Part shown: positions 53,863-62,303 of the stretch, piece after piece
Layout of the letters: every line of letters starts with the position of its first letter
Numbering within the stretch: the stretch's first letter is position 1
Position numbers and translations under genes: made by a program
The notes under the pieces: generated by a model
Seen by the model: only the letters and a program-made list of their open reading frames with translations
What the model was told of the DNA's origin: nothing
The model's database searches: none
Origin: Mycobacteroides salmoniphilum
Lineage (GTDB): Bacteria > Actinomycetota > Actinomycetes > Mycobacteriales > Mycobacteriaceae
Direction of reading: 5' to 3'
Length of the DNA stretch: 64,000 nt
Assembly (NCBI RefSeq): GCF_004924335.1
Contig: NZ_CP024633.1
Coordinates: 186,001-250,000 of the forward strand

Positions 53863-55803
53863 ATGTCGGACCAACAGATTTGCATTATCGGTGCGGGACC
53901 TCGCGGTCTGGCAGTGTTGGAGCGCCTGTGCGCCAACGAGCGCCACGCACCCAGCGCGGACCGAATCGTCGTGCACGTTGTCGATCCGTACTCGCCGGGA
54001 GCCGGATCGGTCTGGCGCACCAATCAGTCCTGGCATCTGTTGATGAACACCGTGGCGTCGCAAATCACCGTGTTCACCGACGACAGTGTGGCTATCGAGG
54101 GGCCCATCGAGCCGGGGCCGACGCTCTACGAGTGGGCACAAAGCCTCGCGTTGCTCGGTGATCCATCACGTAGCGGCGAGAAGGCGATTGCCGAGGCGCG
54201 TACGCTGCGGTCCAACTCGTACCCGACGCGCGCCCTCTACGGGCACTACCTCAGCGACAGTTTCGCGCGGGTGGTCGGATGGGCGCCCGATCACGTCACG
54301 GTCCTCGTCCATCGCTCCCGCGCGGTGGCACTGGCGGACACTCATGGGGATATCGATGGCCCACAGGGGGTTCGGCTGGAGAACGGGACCAGGTTGCATG
54401 ATTTGAGCGCCGTCATTCTCGCCGTCGGACATGTTCCCGCGGGCTTGCGTCCCGGCGAGGCGCGTGCCGCTTCCCTCGCCCGTATTCATGGACTGACCTA
54501 CGTCACCCCGTCCAACCCGGCCGATATTGATTTGTCCGCCATCACACCCGGTGAACCTGTGGCTGTGCGGGGACTGGGGCTGAACTTCTTCGACTATATG
54601 GCTCTGCTGACGGTGGGCCGTGGTGGAAAGTTCGAGCGGGAGCACGGAACGGAAGAGGGGCGGTTGGTGTACCGCCCCTCGGGACAAGAGCCGATTCTGT
54701 ACGCCAGCTCTCGGCGTGGCATCCCGTACCACGCACGCGGGGAGAACCAGAAGGGTTCCTCCGGCCGCTATTTCCCGCGTCTGCTCACCGTGGAACGGAT
54801 CGCTTCGCTCCGCGAGAGCCTCGGCGGTCTCCTGCAGTTCCGCCGCGACCTCTGGCCGCTCATCGCGCGGGAGGTGGAATGCGTCTATTACGAAGGGCAT
54901 TTGACCCAACGCGGAGCGCCGGTCCAAGAGTTCGCCGAGCAGTACCTCGCTGCGGACGAGGGTGACCTGCCGGCGATCTTGTCGGATCACGACCTACTTG
55001 AGATCGCCTGGGAATGGGATGATCTCGACCGTCCGTGGGGTGACCGTGCGTTCAGCGGCCCCGAGGATTTCACCGCATGGATCCTCGAACATCTGCGTGC
55101 CGACGTGGTGATGGCACGTGAGGGCAACGTCGACGGTCCGGTGAAGGCGGCGCTGGATGTGTTGCGAGACCTGCGCAATGAGATCCGGCTGGCGGTGGAC
55201 CATGGCGGGCTGGACGGCAAGTCGTATCGCGACGAGTTGGAGAGCTGGTACACCCCGTTGAATGCCTTCCTGTCCATTGGCCCGCCGGCCCAGCGGATCG
55301 AGGAGATCATCGCCCTGGTAGAGGCCGGGGTCATGCATCTGGTGGGACCGCAGATGCAGGTGCGCTTCGATACGCATGACCCGGCCGTGGTCATCGAGTC
55401 GCCACTTGTGCCGGGGTCGGCTGTCAGGACTCGCAGCCTCATTGAGGCACGATTGCATGAACCAGATCTGCGCCGCAGCAGTGACCCCCTGCTGATCTTC
55501 TTGCAGGAGACCGGTCAATGCCGCCCGTACGAGATCCCCACGGATGATCACAAGGCCTACCAGACAAAAGGATTGGCGGTCACCGAGCGTCCGTACAGGT
55601 TGATCGGTGCCGACGGTCGGGTTCATCCGCGCCGGTTCGCCTACGGGGTGCCCACCGAGTCGGTGCACTGGGTTACCGCAGCGGGAATCAGGCCGGGAGT
55701 GGATTCGGTGACACTGGGCGATGCCGATGCGATCGCCCGCGCCGCGTTGGCCAGTGCACCCACCCCGGTTGCCGATGTGGGTGATCACGGAGTGTTGGTG
55801 TGA
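53863..55803 (+). CDS. CreE-like FAD-dependent aspartate N-oxygenase
   Basis: A 646-residue FAD/NAD(P)-binding protein of the NAD_binding_9 type. N-terminal motif ICIIGAGPRGLAVLERLCAN (GAGPRGL 10-16), then VHVVDPYSPGAGSVWRTNQS, HLLMNTVASQITVFTD and YPTRALYGHYLSDSF. This is the pattern of CreE/FzmM enzymes, which oxidise aspartate to nitrosuccinate with NADPH and O2. Length matches. Its stop overlaps the GTG of the CreD-like gene (GTGA at 55800-55803), the arrangement seen in aspartate-nitrosuccinate clusters. Confidence 0.82.
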   Translation: MSDQQICIIGAGPRGLAVLERLCANERHAPSADRIVVHVVDPYSPGAGSVWRTNQSWHLLMNTVASQITVFTDDSVAIEGPIEPGPTLYEWAQSLALLGDPSRSGEKAIAEARTLRSNSYPTRALYGHYLSDSFARVVGWAPDHVTVLVHRSRAVALADTHGDIDGPQGVRLENGTRLHDLSAVILAVGHVPAGLRPGEARAASLARIHGLTYVTPSNPADIDLSAITPGEPVAVRGLGLNFFDYMALLTVGRGGKFEREHGTEEGRLVYRPSGQEPILYASSRRGIPYHARGENQKGSSGRYFPRLLTVERIASLRESLGGLLQFRRDLWPLIAREVECVYYEGHLTQRGAPVQEFAEQYLAADEGDLPAILSDHDLLEIAWEWDDLDRPWGDRAFSGPEDFTAWILEHLRADVVMAREGNVDGPVKAALDVLRDLRNEIRLAVDHGGLDGKSYRDELESWYTPLNAFLSIGPPAQRIEEIIALVEAGVMHLVGPQMQVRFDTHDPAVVIESPLVPGSAVRTRSLIEARLHEPDLRRSSDPLLIFLQETGQCRPYEIPTDDHKAYQTKGLAVTERPYRLIGADGRVHPRRFAYGVPTESVHWVTAAGIRPGVDSVTLGDADAIARAALASAPTPVADVGDHGVLV

Positions 55804-57182
55804 GCGGTTTCCTGGAGACCGGACTTCTCTCGCCGGTCAGTGCTGGCACCGTCGCCGAGGGTGAGTTGACCGATGCCGCGTGGTTGCAGGCGATGCTCGA
55901 CGCGGAGGCCGCGCTGGCAGCCGCGCAGGCAGATATCGGAGTTCTGCCCAGGGGCGCGGCGGATGTCATCGCCAAGGCCGTGGCCGGACACGATATCGAC
56001 GTCCGTGCGGTGGCATTGTCGGCGCGGGAGACCGCCAACCCCGTCGTCGGCCTGATCAAGGAACTGACCCGGGTGGTGGCGGAGATCGATCCGAATGCGA
56101 CCGATTATGTGCACCGCGGGTCGACCAGCCAAGACATCCTTGATACGGCGGCGATGATGCTGGCCAAGCGGGTGCTGGCGCTCATCGCGACGGATCTGGG
56201 CTATGTGGCCGAGGCTCTTGCGGTCCTGGCCGTCGAACACAGGGACACGGTCATGGCCGCCCGTACCCTCGCGGTGCAGGCCGTTCCGACAACGTTCGGG
56301 CTCAAGGCATCCGGCTGGCGCGAGCTGATCCTGGAGGCGCGCGCACGCGTGCTCGCGGTCGCGGGTGCACTTCCGGTCTCGCTGGGTGGTGCCGCCGGCA
56401 CCCTGGCCGGATACCTCGAATACGCGGGACCGCACCGCGCAGATCCCGGGGCATTCGTCGAGACACTGAACACGGCCTTCGCACGGAGGACGGGCCTGGC
56501 CGCCTCGGGATTGCCCTGGCACGCGTTACGTGCCCCGATCGCCGATATCGGCAGCACCACGGCCTTTGTGACGGGCGCTCTGGGCAAGTTCGCCATCGAC
56601 GTGCTGACCTTGAGCCGCACCGAGGTCGCGGAGGTACTCGAACCGGCGCCACCGGGTCGCGGTGTCTCCTCGGCCATGCCGCATAAGCGAAACCCGGTGC
56701 TGGCCACGATGATCAGATCGGCGGCGCTGCAGGTTCCGGCACTCAGCACCATTCTGACGAACTCGTTACTCAGCGAGGACGAGCGGTCTGCCGGTGGCTG
56801 GCATGCGGAATGGTTGGCCCTGCGCGAATGTCTGCGCCTCACCGGCGGTGCGGCGCAGACGGCCGTCGATCTGAGCCGCGGCCTGCAGGTGCGTGCCCAA
56901 CGCATGTCGGACAACCTCGGGTTGCTCGGCGGGCAGCCCTCCGCCGAGCGGCTGTCGGCGGCGCTGTCCGCACAGTTGGGCAAGGGGCCGGCGAGGGCCC
57001 TCGTCTCTGCGGTCGTCGACGAGGCAGTCGCACGCGGCGTGAGTTTGCGCGAAGCAAGTCTTGCCCGACCGGAGATCATCGCATGGTTGAGCGAGGCCGA
57101 GATCGATGGACTGTTGGACCCCGTAACATACGTCGGAGCGGCAGGTCAGCTGGCACAAGCAGCCGCCACGCGGCAGATCTGA
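55800..57182 (+). CDS. CreD-like nitrosuccinate lyase (fumarase/aspartase superfamily)
   Basis: A 460-residue lyase resembling 3-carboxy-cis,cis-muconate cycloisomerase (PcaB) and adenylosuccinate lyase. Superfamily signature GVSSAMPHKRNPVLATM at 288-304 with catalytic-loop S290/S291, plus HRGSTSQDILDTAAMM and QAVPTTFGLKASGW. Next to a CreE-like enzyme, the expected reaction is release of nitrous acid from nitrosuccinate, leaving fumarate. Alternative: a true PcaB of protocatechuate degradation, but no other pca genes lie here. Confidence 0.82.
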   Translation: MSGFLETGLLSPVSAGTVAEGELTDAAWLQAMLDAEAALAAAQADIGVLPRGAADVIAKAVAGHDIDVRAVALSARETANPVVGLIKELTRVVAEIDPNATDYVHRGSTSQDILDTAAMMLAKRVLALIATDLGYVAEALAVLAVEHRDTVMAARTLAVQAVPTTFGLKASGWRELILEARARVLAVAGALPVSLGGAAGTLAGYLEYAGPHRADPGAFVETLNTAFARRTGLAASGLPWHALRAPIADIGSTTAFVTGALGKFAIDVLTLSRTEVAEVLEPAPPGRGVSSAMPHKRNPVLATMIRSAALQVPALSTILTNSLLSEDERSAGGWHAEWLALRECLRLTGGAAQTAVDLSRGLQVRAQRMSDNLGLLGGQPSAERLSAALSAQLGKGPARALVSAVVDEAVARGVSLREASLARPEIIAWLSEAEIDGLLDPVTYVGAAGQLAQAAATRQI

Positions 57183-57222
57183 GGAAGCCACCTGCGCGAA
57201 CTTTCGTTCAGGCTGATTCTTT

Positions 57223-57235
57223 GCGAACTGTTCGC
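57223..57235. promoter_or_regulatory. Palindrome GCGAAC-T-GTTCGC before the PucR gene
   Basis: A 6-bp perfect inverted repeat with a single central base, 41 bp after creD-like and about 70 bp before the PucR start, with a related GCGAACTTTCGTTC sequence 30 bp upstream. Likely operator, perhaps for the PucR protein itself. Confidence 0.5.
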
Positions 57236-57302
57236 GCGCAAGAGTCTTGACGCTGCCGTACCCCACATTTACCGTTGCCACGCACACACGGCAGACGGGT
57301 AG

Positions 57303-59150
57303 TTGGGATTGACTGACATACAGGTTGGTGGGGCGCGCGAGGGAGGCCCCACCGCATTAGCCGTGCTGCGACTGTTGGCGTCCGGAACGGCGCCCGATGT
57401 CTTCGAGGCCCGGCTCAAGGAGATGGCCCGCGAGTCCTCGCCCCCGTGGAGCGCCGCGGATCTGCACCGCGCCCGCGGATACGCCGAACGCATATACGGC
57501 CTTATCGAAGGGCAGAACCAGCGGGAGGCCCGACTGTCCAATCTCGTGGGTGTGGCCATCGAGCTGCTTGGTTGCCGCGATATCGACGAGGCATCGACGA
57601 TCTTGGTAGAACGTGCACGGATCATGCTCGACGCCGACTTCGCGTTCATTTCGGTACGCGATGACTCCGGACCCGATGTGCGGCACCACGTCCGTTATGT
57701 CGACGGGTCTACCACCGCGATCAACCGGGGTCTGTACTTCCCGATTGGCGACGACGTCGGATTGGTGAGTCAGTACCGCCCCGGCCACGGCCCGGTATGG
57801 ACCACAGATTACCCGTCCGACACCAGGTTTAGCCGGGCCAGCGATGGCGACGCCGCGATGCGCTCCGAAGGTGTGCACAGTCTGATGGTCATGCCGATGG
57901 AACACGAGGGGCAGCACTTCGGCAACCTCTACGTCGGATCACGTACGGTGCGCAGCTTTACCGGTGCCGAGCGATCGCTCTTCGCCAGCCTCTGCTCATT
58001 CGCGGGTATCGCGTTGGCACGCGCCGACGAATTCTCCAGCAATACGGCACAAATCGGCGAACTAGAGCAACGCCTCGAGCTGCGGACCAGGCTTCTCAAC
58101 GCCGGCGCGGGTCCCGGTGGCATGGATAGCTTTGTCCTCACGGCGGGGGAGCATCTCGGTGTCGCGATGCGGGTGACCGGGCACGACGGCGACGAGATCG
58201 CTTCGTATAAATGGGAATCCGATCCGGAAGACTTCGTGACAACCGCGCTCACGGTGGGTGATGACTACCACGGCGAGCTGTCCGTCGCGAGCCTGAATGA
58301 CGACCCAGTCTCGGTGTACCCGTTGAAAATCCAGGATCTCACCACCACGGCCGCGGTGGTCATGTGCGGTGACAATCGAATGTCGTTGTCGGTTTCCCAG
58401 CTGCGTGACGACCTGCTCCACGACGTGCTGGATTACCGCCAGCGTGACAGTCGATTGGTTCAGACCTACGCCCGCCGTTTGTCTTTGGACCTCAATCAGC
58501 CCCATGTCGTGGTGATCCTCAGGCCCGAACGTGGCGGATTGGATCGCGCATCGCTGTGGTCTGCGTCGTTCGCCGCACGTGTGCGCGGGCTGCGGACCAC
58601 CCAGGACGAGGTGGTGGTGTTGCTCGTTCCGGGAGCGGATCCGGGGCGGACCGCCCAGGCGGTATGGGACGAAACAACCACACACCTACGCATGCCGGTG
58701 ACGGTGTCGGCCGCCGGACCGTCGGATCGTGTCGAGTCCATCGAAGAGACGTATCAGGACGCGATGCGCTGCATGGACGCGATGAGTGCGCTGGGTGCTC
58801 TCGGAACCGCCGCCGCCGCAAATGAACTGGGCTTTCTGGGAGTGCTGCTCTCGCGGCACCAGGACGTCGAGGGTTTCGTCAGGTCCATGGTCGGGCCCGT
58901 CATCGACTACGACGAAGACCGCGATACCGACCTGCTTCAGACGCTCGACGTCTACTTCACCGTTGGTGCCAGCCCCACGCGTGCCGCGAAGATCCTGCAC
59001 ACCCATCCCAACACGGTGGTGCGTCGCCTCGATCGGGTGAACGAACTACTGGGTGACGGGTGGCAGGATGCCGAGCGGCTCCTGGACACGCAGCTCGCCA
59101 TCAAGTTGTGGAAAGTTCGCGGTTCGCTGCTCACTCGCCAGACCGGGTGA
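57303..59150 (+). CDS. PucR/CdaR-type regulator with GAF domain
   Basis: A ~615-residue activator. A GAF domain lies at about 90-240 (IDEASTILVERARIMLDADFAFISVRDD; MRSEGVHSLMVMPMEHEGQ), a middle GGDEF-like CdaR region follows, and the C-terminus has the PucR HTH (LLQTLDVYFTVGASPTRAAKILHTHPNTVVRRLDRV read in pieces: TVGASPTRAAKIL, HTHPNTVVRRLDRVNELLG). TTG starts at 57303 or 57309 are both possible. It probably senses a pathway metabolite and controls the flanking operons. Its last 105 bp overlap the transposase-like gene, tail to tail. Confidence 0.88.
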   Translation: MGLTDIQVGGAREGGPTALAVLRLLASGTAPDVFEARLKEMARESSPPWSAADLHRARGYAERIYGLIEGQNQREARLSNLVGVAIELLGCRDIDEASTILVERARIMLDADFAFISVRDDSGPDVRHHVRYVDGSTTAINRGLYFPIGDDVGLVSQYRPGHGPVWTTDYPSDTRFSRASDGDAAMRSEGVHSLMVMPMEHEGQHFGNLYVGSRTVRSFTGAERSLFASLCSFAGIALARADEFSSNTAQIGELEQRLELRTRLLNAGAGPGGMDSFVLTAGEHLGVAMRVTGHDGDEIASYKWESDPEDFVTTALTVGDDYHGELSVASLNDDPVSVYPLKIQDLTTTAAVVMCGDNRMSLSVSQLRDDLLHDVLDYRQRDSRLVQTYARRLSLDLNQPHVVVILRPERGGLDRASLWSASFAARVRGLRTTQDEVVVLLVPGADPGRTAQAVWDETTTHLRMPVTVSAAGPSDRVESIEETYQDAMRCMDAMSALGALGTAAAANELGFLGVLLSRHQDVEGFVRSMVGPVIDYDEDRDTDLLQTLDVYFTVGASPTRAAKILHTHPNTVVRRLDRVNELLGDGWQDAERLLDTQLAIKLWKVRGSLLTRQTG

Positions 59151-60332
59151 CACCAGGCACCCCACCGCCGCGGCGATGGACACGAGCGTGGCGTGACGAT
59201 GCCATCCGGTGAACGAGCGTCCCGCGAAGTCCTGCATGCCCATGCGGTTCGCCAGGTGCAGGTATCCCTGTTGCACGTGATCGGCGAGCGCCACCTGATG
59301 TGCCTGTGACGAGGTGGAGAACTCGGGGTCGTTGGTCAACCAGAGTTCGGTGCGGGCGCGCGAATGGTCCAACGGCGTCATGCCGACGAGCGTCAACGGT
59401 GTCCGTGACCGTACCGCCGAGGGGTCCGCCAGCTGAACCTTGGCGATGCTGATCAGGTGTCGGCGTCCCTGGTAGACGTACTGCTCGGTGCGCCGCGAGC
59501 CCTTGGTGGCCTGCACGATCTGCGCGGCGGGCAGGACGCGCCCCTGGTAGCCGGCGAAGGCCGGGTCGACTACTTGAAGCTGCAGGTCGCTGGGTACGCG
59601 CGTGGTCGCCACCTGATGGGCCAGCGTTCCGAAGAGCTGTGTCAGGTCCGCACCGCTGGCACCGAGCAGGTCGAAGATCACCGGTGCTTTCGAGGGACGG
59701 GCCACCTTGAGGAATTCCTGGAACGACGACAGCGCGCATCCGCTCACCGACTCCAGGGGGTAGTCCTCGGGGATCGAGGTCTTGGTCTTCTTGGTCGCGG
59801 ATTCCAGCCAGGGCTGCGACAAATGCAACCGCCAGCTCACCGGTACCGCGAATCCGTCGGCGGCAAGCCACACACTGAGGGCGAGCTGGCCGTTGACCGC
59901 GCGCCCGGCGCGAGGGCAGTACCGTCGGTCCACACCCACGGAGTGCACGCCCGCCTTGGGAATGAGCATCGGGGTCACCACCCATGCGGCCGCGTGGTAC
60001 GCGCTGGTGAGGTAGGCGGTCAGGTCCCGGCGCACCGCCCACCAGTCCCAGGTGGAGCTGTTCACGAAGTGATGCAGGTTCTGCTCGCTCACTTCTCTGC
60101 CCATGGACTGGCCCATGGAGGCCGCCATGTTCCGCGCCGACTTACGTCCGCGCACCTTCAGCAGGCCGGTGACGTAGTCCTCGCCCTTGGCGCGCTGATC
60201 GCAGCGCGGCAGTGATCGCAGCACTTCGGGGCATACATGCGAGGCCACGGACGCCATGGCGTCGACCGAGCTGACGCGGGGCCGCGTATCGAACAGTTCG
60301 GTCGCGGCCTGGGCCTTGGTCGCAGATGTCAT
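59046..60332 (-). CDS. IS701-type transposase-derived protein, catalytic residues lost
   Basis: A 428-residue protein with the IS701 layout: LHHFVNSSTWDWWAV (86-100), PKAGVHSVGVDRRY (125-138), PVIFDLLGASG with D221, and GRSFTGWHRHATL (371-383). In active IS701 transposases the first segment reads W-I-I-D-D-T-G before PKKG; here it is TPMLIPKAG, so the first catalytic Asp is missing, and the acidic residues before the GWHRH motif are also absent. No terminal inverted repeats were found. Probably a domesticated, possibly DNA-binding protein. Confidence 0.75.
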   Translation of the reverse strand: MTSATKAQAATELFDTRPRVSSVDAMASVASHVCPEVLRSLPRCDQRAKGEDYVTGLLKVRGRKSARNMAASMGQSMGREVSEQNLHHFVNSSTWDWWAVRRDLTAYLTSAYHAAAWVVTPMLIPKAGVHSVGVDRRYCPRAGRAVNGQLALSVWLAADGFAVPVSWRLHLSQPWLESATKKTKTSIPEDYPLESVSGCALSSFQEFLKVARPSKAPVIFDLLGASGADLTQLFGTLAHQVATTRVPSDLQLQVVDPAFAGYQGRVLPAAQIVQATKGSRRTEQYVYQGRRHLISIAKVQLADPSAVRSRTPLTLVGMTPLDHSRARTELWLTNDPEFSTSSQAHQVALADHVQQGYLHLANRMGMQDFAGRSFTGWHRHATLVSIAAAVGCLVSPGLASEQRTANFPQLDGELRVQEPLGILPPVTQ

Positions 60333-60423
60333 GTCTGAAGCACCTCAATGAGTTAGCGGATGTTCGGAGTCGTCCCAAGGATGGGCCAGAGTCGCGTCGA
60401 GGGCCAGGTATTGGCACCACACA

Positions 60424-60600
60424 AAGTGACGGACTATGCGGGTGCCCCACTACACCAAGCGTGGTGGACTAATGCGAGATGACGGATTGATGAACAACCC
60501 CGTGACCTGCAAATCATTGTCTGCAGGCTGAGTCATTAGGTGGCGCAATCGGGTGTCAGGGGGGTCAACTTGACGGATTCCCTCCGAACTGACGAACTGA
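60424..60600. promoter_or_regulatory. Cluster of TGACGGA elements before the second operon
   Basis: The 60333-60646 gap has no gene. It carries TGACGGA at 60427-60433, 60480-60486 and 60571-60577. The last is within ACTTGACGGATTC (60568-60580) and is followed by a diverged copy, ACTGACGAACT, near 60588, about 21 bp on, mirroring the spaced pair before the first operon at 50465-50497. Shared regulation of both operons is the simplest explanation. Confidence 0.55.
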
Positions 60601-60646
60601 ATTCACGATTGTTTGGTGCGTGACGCCCCATCTCGAAGATAGAGAG

Positions 60647-62272
60647 GTGATTACCCGGCGGGCGTTGCTAGGAACGACATTTGCGTTGGCTGGCGCGGCG
60701 GCACTTGCCGGCTGCGGCTCGCAGGCCAGCGCGGCGGACCCGCAAGTCTCTGTGACCGGTGGCGCGATTCGTGGGGGAACTGCCGGCAAGGTGCACGTGT
60801 TCCGGGGCATTCCCTACGCGCAGCCGCCGACCGGGGAGAATCGATTCCGGTCCCCGCGCCCGCCGGTTCCGTGGCGAGATACCTTGGACACCACAAGATT
60901 CGGATCGGACTTCATTCAGCCGGCCGGTGGTGATCCGGTGCGTCAGGAAGACGCACTGTATGCCAACGTATGGACGCCCACGGTCGATGGGGCAGCGAAG
61001 CTGCCCGTGATCGTCTATATCCACGGCGGCGGCTGGTCTCGGGGAGCGGGCAGTCTTCCGGTCTACGACGGGGCGGCGCTCGCCGAGCGCGCCGGTGCTG
61101 TCGTCGTGAACTTCAATTACCGGCTGGGTGCCTTCGGCTTCTGCGGTCACCCCGCCCTCGAAGACCCCGATACCGGACTGCACACCAACTGGGGCCTCCA
61201 GGACCAAATTGCGCTGCTGCGCTGGGTTAGTGAGAACGCCACGGCGTTTGGTGGCGACCCGGGGAACATCACACTCGTCGGGACCTCGGCGGGCGGTGCC
61301 AGCACCTGGCAGTTGTCTCTACATCCACAGACGCGGCCGCTGCTGCGCCGAATCATCAGCATCAGTCAGGCACATGTGTGGAGTCCCTACTTGAGCTTGA
61401 CGCCGGCCGACGCCACCGCGGTGTTCGATGCGCTGGCCGCGGCTCAGGGGGTATCGGTCAAGAACCTGAAAGACGTACCGGCGGACCGGATACGCGACTG
61501 GTGGGTCGCCCAGTTCGCCCAACCGAGGTCGCAGCGGGTGGTCAAGAGTGGCCGCCAGTATCGCGGACCCGTCCTCGATCCGGTGCTGCTCCCGGCCTTC
61601 GATGTCAATCAACCGATGCCGGACATCCCCACCATCTCCATCTACACCAGCACAGAGGGATCGTTCTTCACCGGCCCTAACGCGCCTGACCCGCAACCGC
61701 AGCCGACCGATGCCGCCTCACTGCGCGCCGCCTTCCGTGACATTCTCGAGCAGGGGGCGACGCCCATATCCGATGAGACTGTCGCCGATGCCGTTGCGGT
61801 GTACACGGATTCGGCGAAGCAGGATGGCAGGCCGGCGGATCCGCTCTCGCTGTGGACCGAACTGTGGGGAGACGCGCTGATCCGCCACGACGTCCTCGCC
61901 TTCACTCGTCGTGCGACGGTCGAGCGGCGTGCACCGCTGTACCTCATGGAGTACGCCCACTCGGTACAACCGCCGTACTTCGGTGTGCCCCACGAGTCGA
62001 CATCACCGTTCCTCTTCGGTACTTTCGCGCACCCGTCCAATGTGGCCAAGTTCGGCGACGGGCCCAAGGAGCGTGAAACTTCCGCCGCCTTTATGGATGT
62101 GGTGACGGAGTTCGCGCACGGCCGTGCACCGGCCAGCCCGCGGCTTCCTCAATGGGATCCGGTTGGCCAGGACTTGCGGCAGCTTGTGCTGCGTGACGGC
62201 GCCGGAACCATCACCACTCCTGCCAAGACCACACAGCTGGGCGTTCTCGACGCAGTCCAGTGGGGCAAGTGA
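60647..62272 (+). CDS. Exported carboxylesterase type B (Tat lipoprotein)
   Basis: A ~541-residue carboxylesterase. N-terminus MITRRALLGTTFALAGAAALAGC has twin arginines and lipobox LAGC, so it should be Tat-exported and lipid-anchored. GVSN-type oxyanion loop VIVYIHGGGWSRGAG, nucleophile elbow LVGTSAGGAST (S214; GTSAG in place of the usual GESAG), Glu in YTSTEGSFF and His in VPHESTSPFLFG. GTG at 60647 is preferred; GTG at 60620 would add nine residues. May hydrolyse or mature the product outside the membrane. Confidence 0.88.
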   Translation: MITRRALLGTTFALAGAAALAGCGSQASAADPQVSVTGGAIRGGTAGKVHVFRGIPYAQPPTGENRFRSPRPPVPWRDTLDTTRFGSDFIQPAGGDPVRQEDALYANVWTPTVDGAAKLPVIVYIHGGGWSRGAGSLPVYDGAALAERAGAVVVNFNYRLGAFGFCGHPALEDPDTGLHTNWGLQDQIALLRWVSENATAFGGDPGNITLVGTSAGGASTWQLSLHPQTRPLLRRIISISQAHVWSPYLSLTPADATAVFDALAAAQGVSVKNLKDVPADRIRDWWVAQFAQPRSQRVVKSGRQYRGPVLDPVLLPAFDVNQPMPDIPTISIYTSTEGSFFTGPNAPDPQPQPTDAASLRAAFRDILEQGATPISDETVADAVAVYTDSAKQDGRPADPLSLWTELWGDALIRHDVLAFTRRATVERRAPLYLMEYAHSVQPPYFGVPHESTSPFLFGTFAHPSNVAKFGDGPKERETSAAFMDVVTEFAHGRAPASPRLPQWDPVGQDLRQLVLRDGAGTITTPAKTTQLGVLDAVQWGK

Positions 62273-62303
62273 ATCAGAAATCAATCGAATGGAGATCACG
62301 AGA

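Noticed and set aside
55800..57182. Protocatechuate-pathway PcaB
   Set aside because: No pcaG/H/C/D/I/J neighbours; overlap with a CreE-like gene fits nitrosuccinate lyase better, though sequence alone does not settle it.
59046..60332. Active insertion sequence
   Set aside because: No terminal inverted repeats or target duplication found in 59.0-60.65 kb, and the catalytic acids are missing.
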